Source of the DNA: Leptolyngbya sp. PCC 6406
Lineage (GTDB): Bacteria > Cyanobacteriota > Cyanobacteriia > Phormidesmidales > Phormidesmidaceae
DNA: 64,000 nucleotides
Assembly: GCF_000332095.2 (NCBI RefSeq)
Contig: NZ_KI913949.1
Location: 4,674,769 to 4,738,768 of the forward strand
Direction: 5' to 3'
The translations under genes were made by a program, and so were the position numbers. Position 1 is the first letter of the stretch; each line of letters begins with the position of its first letter. The notes under the pieces are model-generated. The model saw nothing but the letters and a program-made list of their open reading frames with translations. It was not told the origin of the DNA and did not search any database. Shown piece after piece: positions 1-8,150 of this stretch.

Positions 1-517
1 GGCCCTGGAGACTGCTGCCCGTCGCTAGGAGAATGCGATCGCACTCCAGGACTTCCCCAGCCCGCAGATGCACCGTGAAGCCGACCCCTTGGCGCTGGAC
101 CGATTGAACGGCAGCCCGCGATCGCACCCGTACCCCTAACCGTCGCGCCTCCCCCTCTAAACAGTTGATGATGGTTTCCGAGTCGTCCGTGACCGGGAAC
201 ATGCGCCCATCAGCTTCCACCTTCAGCTTGACCCCCCGTGTCTCGAACCAGGCCACCGTATCCCGAGGCTGAAAGCGGCTGAAGGCTCCCCGCAGGGCTT
301 TTCCACCCCGAGGATAGTGGGGCACCAAGAGGGCCGGGTCAAAGCAATGGTGGGTGACGTTGCAGCGCCCACCCCCGGAAATACGGACTTTGGCTAGGGG
401 ATCCGTCGCCGCCTCTAGCAGCACCACCCGCGCCTGGGGATGGGCCTCGGCAGTTGCGATCGCACCAAAGAAGCCCGCCGCGCCGCCCCCGATCACCACA
501 ACATTGAGGGTTTTCAT
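1..517 (-). CDS. FAD-dependent oxidoreductase, HI0933/YhiN-like (C-terminus outside window)
   Basis: The reading frame opens at an ATG whose complement lies at 515-517 and runs off the left edge, so only about 172 N-terminal residues are visible. The first residues form a Rossmann dinucleotide-binding loop (VVIGGGAAGFFGAI, near residues 7-20). About 30 residues later comes KVRISGGGRCNVTH, the hallmark of the HI0933/YhiN (BaiN-like) flavoprotein family, followed by an acidic DDSETI segment. Family members are soluble flavoproteins whose substrates are mostly unknown. The first gene of the minus-strand run ends 45 bp upstream, so the two could be co-transcribed. The family call is secure. The physiological reaction is not deducible from the sequence. 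Confidence 0.85.
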   Translation of the reverse strand, partial: MKTLNVVVIGGGAAGFFGAIATAEAHPQARVVLLEAATDPLAKVRISGGGRCNVTHHCFDPALLVPHYPRGGKALRGAFSRFQPRDTVAWFETRGVKLKVEADGRMFPVTDDSETIINCLEGEARRLGVRVRSRAAVQSVQRQGVGFTVHLRAGEVLECDRILLATGSSLQG

Positions 518-561
518 CAGCCCACAAACCTCACCTAGGCAAACGGGGCAGGATTAGCCTA

Positions 562-1083
562 TCAGCCGTCTCCCCGTCCTTGAGAACTCAAACGTAAAAA
601 CTCAGGCCGCAGGATCGACATAATTTCCGCCGAGGCAAACCCCTCAGAAGTTTTGATCGACTCCCGCAGACAACCCTCCGTAACAAACCCCAGGGTTTGA
701 TACAAGTGGCGGGCGCGATCGTTAGTTGTGACCACATCCAGCCACACTCGGTGAGCCTTGAACTCATGGAACGCACGACATAGCACCTGAATCAGGGTGG
801 CCCGTCCATAGCCCTGTTCCTTTGCCGTAATCACTAAGCGCTGGATCAGCAGACTTTGGTCTGGGTTTTTCACCCCTACCAAGATGACATAGCCCACGGA
901 CTCCGCTTCGGCATTCATCACAATCCAATGGCGCTCGTCAGGATGAGTACAAGCCTGCCAATGGCGCTCCCTGGTCCATTGGCGAATAAAGCAGGCATTC
1001 TCCGCCGCCTGCTCCGCTGCCCGCACAAAGGCCAGATCCGCCTCAATCGTAGGCCGTAGGGTAATGGATGCGGTAGAGATCAT
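562..1083 (-). CDS. GNAT family N-acetyltransferase
   Basis: This 173-residue protein has the layout of the RimJ/RimL-like GNAT branch. After an N-terminal strand (ITLRPTIEADLAFVRAAE) there is a central sheet around VGYVILVGVKN. The acetyl-CoA pyrophosphate loop region is KEQGYGRATLIQVLCRAF, near residues 92-109. The terminal strand-helix-strand is DVVTTNDRARHLYQTLGF, where the N-x-RA-x-x-LY-x-x-xGF pattern is the usual GNAT motif B. Such enzymes transfer acetyl groups from acetyl-CoA to amino groups of proteins or small molecules. The acceptor cannot be inferred here. The start ATG complement sits at 1081-1083, and the gene is transcribed leftwards towards the flavoprotein. Confidence 0.88.
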   Translation of the reverse strand: MISTASITLRPTIEADLAFVRAAEQAAENACFIRQWTRERHWQACTHPDERHWIVMNAEAESVGYVILVGVKNPDQSLLIQRLVITAKEQGYGRATLIQVLCRAFHEFKAHRVWLDVVTTNDRARHLYQTLGFVTEGCLRESIKTSEGFASAEIMSILRPEFLRLSSQGRGDG

Positions 1084-1128
1084 TTGTCATGGAGATAGCG
1101 ACTACCCATACCCCCCTAAAAGAAAACC

Positions 1129-1869
1129 CTAAAAGGGATAGCTCCTGTAGGGAATCCACTGCGCCCAGAGCTTTGCCAGAGTGCCATCAGCAATTAGACC
1201 ATTGAGGGTATCATTTAACGCCTCCAGCAGTTCCCGGTTTCCCGGCAACACCCCCACCCCAAAAGGCCGCTGAGTGGGAATCTGAAACGCCACCCGCAAG
1301 CTTGTATCCTGGGCCTCCGCCGCCATTAGCACCAGCTCATCCTCCATAATGGCGTCGATGCGTCCCTGGCGGAGGGCATTCAGGAGGGTTTCAGGGATCG
1401 GGTCATCGCAGCTAAAGGGCACCATCACCACATCAGGCGGAAAAACCTCCGCCAGAGTATGGCTGGTGCTGCCGCTCAAAATGCCCAACTGCCGACCGCT
1501 GAGGTCTTCCTTGCGGGTAATGGGGCTTTCTTCCCGGACCAACACTGCTGTGTCAAAGCGGCCATAGGGCCGAGTAAAGTCGGCCCAAGCTCGCCGCTCT
1601 TGGGTAATCGCTTGATTGAACCAGACCACGTCATGCTGACCCTTACTCAGCTCTAGATAGAGCTTTTGTAAGGGCAAGGCACACCAGACCGGTTCTAGGT
1701 TGAGGCGTTTACATACGGCCCGAGCCACAGCGGGCTCATAGCCCATCCACTCACCGCCATCAACAAAGCTCATGGGACGAGCTTCAATGGCGCTGGTGAC
1801 GATGCGAAGCTGACCGGGCTCGACGGTAATGGACTCGACTGCGGTAGGCACGCTCAGCAAATAGCTCAC
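1129..1869 (-). CDS. Family 3 solute-binding-like protein without visible signal peptide
   Basis: This 246-residue protein matches the periplasmic amino-acid-binding (SBP_bac_3) fold along its length. The opening strand is QLRIVTSAIEARPMSF, followed by GYEPAVARAVCKRL, the lobe-crossing DFTRPYGRFDTAVLV, LSGRQLGILSGSTS and the returning helix LLEALNDTLNGLIADGTL. The family normally delivers amino acids or similar solutes to an ABC permease. Two things are unusual. The likely start is a GTG and no hydrophobic signal peptide or lipobox precedes the domain, even when the frame is followed upstream. No permease or ATPase gene lies nearby. It may be a cytoplasmic binding protein, or its true start may have been altered. 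The family call is firm; its role is open. Confidence 0.82.
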   Translation of the reverse strand: MSYLLSVPTAVESITVEPGQLRIVTSAIEARPMSFVDGGEWMGYEPAVARAVCKRLNLEPVWCALPLQKLYLELSKGQHDVVWFNQAITQERRAWADFTRPYGRFDTAVLVREESPITRKEDLSGRQLGILSGSTSHTLAEVFPPDVVMVPFSCDDPIPETLLNALRQGRIDAIMEDELVLMAAEAQDTSLRVAFQIPTQRPFGVGVLPGNRELLEALNDTLNGLIADGTLAKLWAQWIPYRSYPF

Positions 1870-2050
1870 AGAAACCTCAGTCTTCCTAATAACACGGGGA
1901 AGCGGTAAACGACAAATCCCGACAGGAGTATTTGTGATTTATTTTATTGATAACTGCCATGGACAGTAGCAGGGTCGCCCCCCTTTGCAAAGAGACCTCT
2001 CACCCCCCAGAACTGTCATCCGCCATGGGATCTGCCCCAAATTCCATAGC

Positions 2051-3490
2051 CTATTCTTCTGCCGATTCGGTTAAGGATTCCGTAGTATCAGGGCCAACAG
2101 GGTAGGGCTCAGTGGCGATTTCCGCTCCCATAGGCAAGACCCAAGCCTTAGGGGCTAAGGTCCGCCGTTCATGGACCAGATCCACCTCTGGGTCCACAAA
2201 GCGGGCATAGGGGCGACCATTCAGCGCTAGGGTGACATCAGCCCGCACCTCCACATCGGGATAACCTGCCTCGGCAGCCTCCGATGCCAGAAAGTGGGCG
2301 AATTGCAGAATCAAATCCGGACGACTGCCAATTTTACGGGCCTGCCAGCGTTGTAGATAGGCTTCAGGATTCACAAACCAGGTTTGGTTGGTGGCACGAT
2401 CAATGACAATGTATTCCACCTGGGCTTGCTTGCTGAGCAGCTTCATGTGCCAAGCATACTGATGCCCTTCGTAGGTCCAGTTGACATTGCCGGGGTAGAG
2501 AAAATGGCGGAGAGGAAACAGAACCTGCCAAGCCAAATACAAGCCCAGAAAACCAAGGATGGCCGATCGGCGTAGGTGGATGGGCGCAACTCGGGAAATC
2601 CGGCCTCGGGGCCGAGAGGGCAAGGGCTCGGTGCTTCTGCCCCTAGAGGTGACCCAGTGCCCCAACTGACGAGGCCAGCCAGGGGCTAGAAACAGCAGGG
2701 TGGCGGCGATCATAAACCAGGGAAAGATGCCGATGGAAAAGAGTCGCGCATTGATCAAGTGAAAGCTGGTGGCAAGGGCGATGGCGGCCCACCGGGTCCG
2801 TCGCCAAATCAGAAAGGGGGTGATAAACAAATCCAGCAGCAGGCCACTGTAGCTGAGGAAATAGACCATCCACTCCTCGGTAAACAAATGACCAATGAGG
2901 GGGAAGTCGGTGCGGCGGGCCAACCAACTGCGGAGAGGTTCGGCTCGAAACCAGTCTTCGTTTAGCTTGGCGACTCCGGCATAGAAGTAAACCAGCCCAA
3001 GCTGGGCGCGCAGCAGCCACAGGGTCCAGGCGGGGACGACTGAAGCCGCGATCGCAGGTCGTCGCCAAGCATCCACCGAAAAGGCCCGATGGGCAGGCAT
3101 AAAAATCAGCAGGAAGCTAATCAGGCAGACCAAATAAAAGTGATTTAGATACCGCGCCTGCTCCAGCAAAAAGCTGTAGGTAAAGCCCAGAAAGAACAGG
3201 ATGGCACAGAGACGGTAGTACCAGCCCACCATCATCGCCAAGGCCCATAGCCCCATGGCTGCCCATAAAAGGTACAGGCCAATCCCCGGCAACGGCTGCA
3301 CCCAATGAAAGCCGTAGTAGGTGAAGTTCATCACCGGATCGATCCAGTAGCGGCTAATCCAGCCCTTAGTGAAGTAGCGCCACACCTCCCAAATCATGAT
3401 CGCCCCAAAGGCAATGCGGAAGTAGACCAGGGAGGCAATATCGATGGGTTGAAAGAGCTGCCGCCGCCAGACGGCGAGGAACTGCACCAT
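2051..3490 (-). CDS. HTTM domain membrane protein (vitamin K-dependent gamma-carboxylase-like)
   Basis: This 479-residue protein opens with LFQPIDIASLVYFRIAFG and carries several hydrophobic segments: residues about 20-35, 70-90, 95-125, 145-175 and 205-270, plus one near 310-330. That is the horizontally transferred transmembrane (HTTM) domain related to vitamin K-dependent gamma-carboxylase. The segment YFYAGVAKLNEDWFRAEPL is the best-conserved part of the family, with the LN-x-DW-x-x-x-x-P signature. A soluble region of about 150 residues follows the last membrane segment (from roughly residue 340) and ends in an acidic tail. Bacterial members have no agreed substrate. The gene stands alone between a 180-bp gap and a repeat-bearing gap. 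Confidence 0.85.
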   Translation of the reverse strand: MVQFLAVWRRQLFQPIDIASLVYFRIAFGAIMIWEVWRYFTKGWISRYWIDPVMNFTYYGFHWVQPLPGIGLYLLWAAMGLWALAMMVGWYYRLCAILFFLGFTYSFLLEQARYLNHFYLVCLISFLLIFMPAHRAFSVDAWRRPAIAASVVPAWTLWLLRAQLGLVYFYAGVAKLNEDWFRAEPLRSWLARRTDFPLIGHLFTEEWMVYFLSYSGLLLDLFITPFLIWRRTRWAAIALATSFHLINARLFSIGIFPWFMIAATLLFLAPGWPRQLGHWVTSRGRSTEPLPSRPRGRISRVAPIHLRRSAILGFLGLYLAWQVLFPLRHFLYPGNVNWTYEGHQYAWHMKLLSKQAQVEYIVIDRATNQTWFVNPEAYLQRWQARKIGSRPDLILQFAHFLASEAAEAGYPDVEVRADVTLALNGRPYARFVDPEVDLVHERRTLAPKAWVLPMGAEIATEPYPVGPDTTESLTESAEE

Positions 3491-3598
3491 GGTCTCAGCT
3501 AGAAAGACAGATACTATAGCCCCTAGACCGCGATTCGGAGCCCGAAGTTTCCAGCCATTATTCCAGCATGGGGGATGAAATATCCTGTAGAGATCAAA

Positions 3599-3659
3599 TC
3601 ACGTGAGATAGCCGTCCTGGCTGGTCACGGTCAGGCAAGATGCCTAACCCACAAGAATT
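3599..3659. repeat. Dispersed repeat R-a, copy 1
   Basis: About 60 bp starting TCACGTGAGATAGCCGTC and ending ACCCACAAGAAT. Closely related sequences occur at 49099-49158 in the same orientation and at 45501-45560 in the opposite one. It contains an internal imperfect palindrome (GGCAAGATGCC). The copy is between the HTTM gene and the kinase gene. The 250-bp gap also holds a short tandem pair of AAATTGCCCATTA-like units at about 3666-3696. It is a non-coding dispersed element of unknown function. Confidence 0.75.
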
Positions 3660-3743
3660 AGACCCCAAAATTGCCCATTAAAAATTGCCCATTACAAGGA
3701 TCCAGGGTCCTAAGTCTGCCCTGGGATGTTTCTATAGCTTGTA

Positions 3744-5804
3744 CTACTGATCGGCAGTCCAAACCTTAATAGCGGGGGTGGTCCGGCTGGCGGTGACCAC
3801 CTGATTACCGGTGGCTAAGACAAGGTGGTCGATGGTCATGGCGAATCCGGTGAGGCGCTGGAGAGGATTACCCGTGGCAATATCCCAGATCACGACGGTT
3901 TCATCGGCGCTGCCGCTGCTGAGGGTTTGGCCATCCCGACTGAGGGCTAGCACATTGACGTAGCTGCGGTGGCCTTTGAGAGTCCTGAGGACTTGTCCTG
4001 TCGTCAGATCCCATTGGCGCACGGTTTTGTCAGCGCTGGCGCTGAACAGGTAGCGGCCATCCAGGCTGACCAACAGGTAATTGACAAAGCTATCGTGACC
4101 CCTGAGGGTTTGCTGAAGTTCGCCCGTGGCTAAGGTCCAGATGTAGATGTGGCGATCGCTGCCACCACTGATCAGGGCTTGTCCATCGGCTGTGGCTGCG
4201 AGGGTGTTGACTGCGCCTTGGTGGGCGGAGATGGTCCGCAGGAGTTCCCCGGTTTGGGCTTGCACAATGTGGATAGTGCCATCGGCTCCCCCGATCATAA
4301 TCTGTTGCCCATCGGGGGTCCGGGCAAGGACATTGAAGGCTGTGGGGGCGGCAGTGTATTCCCAGCGGGGGATACCGGAATCGATGTCGATGGCCTGGAG
4401 GGTTCCGGCGGCGGTGCCGCTGTAGAGAATGGTCTCATCTGGGCTCAGAAGTGCCCCATTCACAAAGCTGGGCTGGTCTCTAAAGGCGTGGAGCACTTGC
4501 CCTGTACGCAAATCCCACAGGAGAACACTTTTATCGGCGCTGGCGCTCAGGATTCTGCCGCCGTCGGATAGGAGCCCTAGGGCATTGACGGAACTGGTAT
4601 GGCCGGGGAGGGTGCGTTGGAGTTGGGTGGTGACAGTGGGCAACTCGGCTGGGGCCACAATTTCTATTGCTAATTCTGTCGCTAGGTGATTGCGCCACCA
4701 GAGTCCTGTAGTTGCGATCGCGCCTAGGGTTACCAGTATCGCCGCCGTCCCTAAGCTCCGCTGGAGCCGCCCCCCTGAGGCCAGCCCCAGGGACGGATGC
4801 AACCGTTTCCCCATGACTGAGGTGCCATCAGAGGGCAGAAAGGTGTAGTCCGGCATCGCGGTGGCAGAGTCGCCCGCTGCCGCCCAGCGGCCTATGGCCA
4901 GTTGATTGAGGGTGTCTAAAATAGCCTGAGCCGTGGGGGGACGATCGACGACGCGGGGAGCAATCAGGCGATTCAGCAATTGGGCCAAGTCGTCAGACAC
5001 TTGGGGGGCATGGGGCCGCCAGTCAAAGTGGTTGGTCAGGGGATCGTAAATAGCGGAGTCAGTCGGGGAGAGAGCGGTGAGGAGATAGATCAGGGTACGG
5101 CCCAGGGCATAGAAGTCGGACTGGGGTACCGCCTGCCCCTGTTCCTGTTCTGGGGGCGTATAGCCTGCTGAGCTGATTTGGGTAATGCCGCCCTGACTCT
5201 TCACCTGGGCTAGATAGGTTGCGGTCATCTCCCGCGCGGCCCCAAAATCCACCAAAACCACTTGGCCGTTAGCCCGGAGCATCACATTATCTGGCTTGAT
5301 ATCCCGATGGAAGTAATTTTGTTGATGGACACGCTGCAAGATATCGGTGAGTTGGGTCAGCCACTGAATGGCCTGTTGCTCACTGATGGGATGGTTGCCC
5401 TGCTGCTGCATCCACTGGCGGAGATTGAGGCCGTCAATTTTCTCCATGATGATGCAGTGGAGAGGCTCCTGACTCTCCGGTGGCAGCACGGTAAAGTACC
5501 CATCCTCAGCGACGTAGGGTACACCGGGATGGCGAATGTGGCTGAGCACCGCCGCCTCGTGGTGAAACAGGGTTAGAACCTTGGGATCACGAGCGCGATC
5601 GCGGCGCAGAACCTTGAGAATTTTGGGTATATTGCGCTCATAGGCTTCGTAAACTGTACCAAAGCCTGTAGTGTTGCTCAGCTCCCGCATGACCCGATAG
5701 CGCCCTTGCAAGATCAACGGACCGCCACAACTCTGGCAGAGGTCGTTACGATCATTCTCGGGGTGGTCAGGCTGGAGGCAACTCGGATTGATACAGAGAC
5801 TCAT
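3744..5804 (-). CDS. Serine/threonine protein kinase with zinc-ribbon N-terminus and WD40 repeats
   Basis: The 686-residue product has three parts. Four cysteines (4, 9, 23, 26) form a short zinc-ribbon-like head, common in cyanobacterial kinases. The kinase domain covers about residues 35-300, with a glycine loop (TTGFGTVYE), lysine 64 in ILKVL, HRDIKPDN with the catalytic aspartate at 168, and DFG at 186-188. After a linker there is one membrane segment near 350-372. The remainder is a set of WD40 repeats with recurring WDL, TGQVL and GHxSxVN words. The protein is probably a membrane-anchored kinase whose beta-propeller lies on the other side of the membrane, acting as a sensor or scaffold. 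All catalytic residues look intact. The ligand and substrates are unknown. Confidence 0.93.
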   Translation of the reverse strand: MSLCINPSCLQPDHPENDRNDLCQSCGGPLILQGRYRVMRELSNTTGFGTVYEAYERNIPKILKVLRRDRARDPKVLTLFHHEAAVLSHIRHPGVPYVAEDGYFTVLPPESQEPLHCIIMEKIDGLNLRQWMQQQGNHPISEQQAIQWLTQLTDILQRVHQQNYFHRDIKPDNVMLRANGQVVLVDFGAAREMTATYLAQVKSQGGITQISSAGYTPPEQEQGQAVPQSDFYALGRTLIYLLTALSPTDSAIYDPLTNHFDWRPHAPQVSDDLAQLLNRLIAPRVVDRPPTAQAILDTLNQLAIGRWAAAGDSATAMPDYTFLPSDGTSVMGKRLHPSLGLASGGRLQRSLGTAAILVTLGAIATTGLWWRNHLATELAIEIVAPAELPTVTTQLQRTLPGHTSSVNALGLLSDGGRILSASADKSVLLWDLRTGQVLHAFRDQPSFVNGALLSPDETILYSGTAAGTLQAIDIDSGIPRWEYTAAPTAFNVLARTPDGQQIMIGGADGTIHIVQAQTGELLRTISAHQGAVNTLAATADGQALISGGSDRHIYIWTLATGELQQTLRGHDSFVNYLLVSLDGRYLFSASADKTVRQWDLTTGQVLRTLKGHRSYVNVLALSRDGQTLSSGSADETVVIWDIATGNPLQRLTGFAMTIDHLVLATGNQVVTASRTTPAIKVWTADQ

Positions 5805-6394
5805 GCACTCAAAGGGTAGATAGCATTCCCTGCGTTAAGGATGTCGCACTACTGGACCGTTATCCAGCTCTATTTTCTGGCTTAGATGGTTCCCAGGAAT
5901 GATAGCGCCCCTCACCCTTGCCCTCTAACCCAGAGCTATCGTGTATACATAAGTCCTGAAACCCTTTCGGACAGGGCTTGCCCCGCCCTTTCGGAAAAGC
6001 ACTAGACGCGAAGCGGCTTCTCGAAGAGTAGCTCTACATCCCCCTTTCTTGAATGCCGTCAGGCTATCCCCCTCTGCCAGGTCCCTGAGCTTGTCGTTAG
6101 CTTTGCCTGCCTGTAGAGCATAGGGGGAAGAGGGAAGAGGGGAACTGTATAGCCTAGCGGCATTCAAGAAAGGCTTAGCCTGCCCGATAGAGCTTGGGGG
6201 TGAGGGCAAAGATGTGTATATACAGCAGCTAACCCAGAGACAGAGGGGCTGGCCTATTTTTATCGCCCTAGGGCACTCTAAAGCAACCTGATTGGTCCTA
6301 CGACTAGATCGTCCCTAAAGTGTCCCAAATGAGTATTCCATCTACAAAAATGTCCTGGTCAAGACTGCGAATTTAGCTCCTTGGGCCTGTCGCA
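5805..6394. other. Intergenic region with a 16-bp perfect inverted repeat
   Basis: This 590-bp gap separates two divergent genes and shows no convincing coding potential. It holds a perfect 16-bp inverted repeat: CCTTTCTTGAATGCCG at 6043-6058 and its complement at 6158-6173, 99 bp apart. The flanks contain further palindromic fragments such as CCCTTTCGG repeats at about 5959-5995. The promoters of the kinase and of the GGDEF gene must lie here, but I cannot place them. The structure may be a decayed small mobile element. Confidence 0.5.
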
Positions 6395-8044
6395 GTGAGA
6401 CTCCGGAGCGTCTTGAGATGGAAGCGTCTTAAGGTTGGAAGGCTGGCCTGGTGGCTCCAGCCCCGGCCCTCCGCCGTTATCGGCAACGTTCCATCATGGT
6501 CTCTATCTACCTTGTCTGTGCTTTCTCTTCCCCAGGTCAATGCCGTTACAGACACTGCCACCCTGCTGGTCGTGGACGATATTCCTGACAACCTGCGGCT
6601 GTTGGGCCAATTGCTCAGCCAAGAAGGCTATCGCGTCCGCAAAAGTCGCTCCGGTGCGATCGCACTTCAGGCTGCCCGCCTTGAGCCTCCGGATCTGGTT
6701 TTGCTCGACATCCTCATGCCAGAGATGGATGGTTACCAAGTCTGTCGCCACCTCAAAGCCAACCCCCTCACCGCCGCCATCCCCGTGATTTTCCTCAGCG
6801 CCCTGAACCAGACTGAGAGCAAAACCCGCGCCTTTGCCCAGGGCGGGGCTGACTATATTACCAAGCCCTTTGAAGGAGCAGAGGTCTTGGCCCGAGTGCA
6901 GCACCAAATTACCCTGCGACGACAGCAGCGGTTGCTGGAGGAGCACAACCGTCAGCTCCAAGGGGAAATTATCCGCCGCCATCAGGTGGAAGCCCAACTC
7001 CAGCGGCAGGTGCGCCAAGGACAGTTCTTGGCCCAGATTACAGAACAAATCCACGCGGCCCCGGACTTGGATCATTTGTTTAAGCAGGTCGCCACGGCGA
7101 TTCAGGCAGAGCTTCAGGTGGATCGAGTGCTAATCTACAGCCTAGACGTCTCCGGTCCCTACCGTTTGCGGGCGGAGGCCCTGGGGCAGGGCAGGGCTAG
7201 CGCAGGTGTAGACCCTCCCTTTACCACCAGGCCCTATCCCGCCATTGCTCTAGCTCCAGCCTGTCGGGTCATCACCCACCTCAGTCAACTCCCCAGCCAT
7301 GACCCTGCCTACTTGCCCCTAGTGGCACTGGGGGTACAAGCCTATGTGACTCTGCCCATCTGCCATCAAGAGGATTGTCTGGGACTGCTAGTGCTCCATC
7401 ATTGCCAGCAGCCCCGTCCATGGCAGCCCACGGAACTGATCTTACTGGGCCAAATCGCCCGCCAGATGGGGATTGCCGCCCGTCAGCAGCATCTTCTAGC
7501 GCAACTCCAAAGGGCGAACACCGAGCTGCGGCAGCAGTCCCGTATTGATCCCTTAACCCAGGTGGGCAACCGTCGCTACTTAGACGAGTACCTCCACCAA
7601 GCCTGGACCCTGGAAGACCAAAAGGGTGGGGATGTCCTATCTCTACTACTCATTGATATTGATCATTTCAAACTCTATAACGACACCTATGGCCATCCTG
7701 AGGGAGATCGGTGTTTGCGTCTTGTCGCCCAAGTCTTGCGGGAGGCCGTAAAGCGTCCCCACGATCGCGTTTTTCGCTACGGTGGCGAAGAATTTGCCCT
7801 AGTGCTGCCCCATACCAAGCGCATTGGAGCTCAACGCATCAGCGATCGCATTCAACAGTTGCTTGCCCAGCGCCAGATCCTTCACACTGCCTCCCCCATC
7901 AGTCCTTACCTGACGGTCAGTATCGGTGGGGTCAGTAGTACGGCACCCTTCCCCGAGACTATCAGTGACTACATTTGCCGTGCCGATCAAGCCCTCTACC
8001 GCGCCAAGGCAGAGGGGCGCAACCAAATACGCTGGGCTGAGTAA
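6395..8044 (+). CDS. Response regulator diguanylate cyclase (REC-GAF-GGDEF)
   Basis: The first usable start is a GTG at 6395, giving 549 residues. The receiver only begins near residue 55, so an internal TTG at 6512 or GTG at 6518 may be the real start. The receiver has the acidic pair VVDDIPDN, the phosphoacceptor D105 in LVLLDILMPEMDG, and the KPF lysine. A coiled segment and a GAF-like domain follow. The GGDEF domain carries RYGGEEFALVLP, so the active site is intact. RPHD sits exactly five residues before GGEEF, the classical inhibitory I-site. The enzyme should make cyclic di-GMP from two GTP, switched by phosphorylation of the receiver and limited by its product. It is convergent with the adenylate cyclase downstream. 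Confidence 0.93.
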   Translation: MRLRSVLRWKRLKVGRLAWWLQPRPSAVIGNVPSWSLSTLSVLSLPQVNAVTDTATLLVVDDIPDNLRLLGQLLSQEGYRVRKSRSGAIALQAARLEPPDLVLLDILMPEMDGYQVCRHLKANPLTAAIPVIFLSALNQTESKTRAFAQGGADYITKPFEGAEVLARVQHQITLRRQQRLLEEHNRQLQGEIIRRHQVEAQLQRQVRQGQFLAQITEQIHAAPDLDHLFKQVATAIQAELQVDRVLIYSLDVSGPYRLRAEALGQGRASAGVDPPFTTRPYPAIALAPACRVITHLSQLPSHDPAYLPLVALGVQAYVTLPICHQEDCLGLLVLHHCQQPRPWQPTELILLGQIARQMGIAARQQHLLAQLQRANTELRQQSRIDPLTQVGNRRYLDEYLHQAWTLEDQKGGDVLSLLLIDIDHFKLYNDTYGHPEGDRCLRLVAQVLREAVKRPHDRVFRYGGEEFALVLPHTKRIGAQRISDRIQQLLAQRQILHTASPISPYLTVSIGGVSSTAPFPETISDYICRADQALYRAKAEGRNQIRWAE

Positions 8045-8051
8045 GACAGCC

Positions 8052-8091
8052 TTTTAATGACACTTCGGCGAACAAGGGGCTTAAGCCCCTT
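8052..8091 (-). repeat. Dispersed repeat R-b, copy 1, with palindromic hairpin
   Basis: The segment between two convergent genes contains the perfect 18-bp palindrome AAGGGGCTTAAGCCCCTT at 8074-8091. The adjacent 20 bp (AATGACACTTCGGCGAAC) are the reverse complement of the right flank of a second copy at 10811-10869; a third copy lies at 39420-39465. Its position between stop codons suggests it could terminate transcription from either side, although no long T-run follows. Confidence 0.7.
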
Positions 8092-8150
8092 ACTCGGACT
8101 TAACCCGAGTGAGAGCCGCCATACATCAGGTCTGGCTAGCCAACTGAGAC

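Noticed and set aside
5925-6209. A 94-residue minus-strand frame in the gap before the GGDEF gene
   Set aside because: It runs through the inverted repeat and palindromic words, has no motif and a composition unlike the neighbouring genes.
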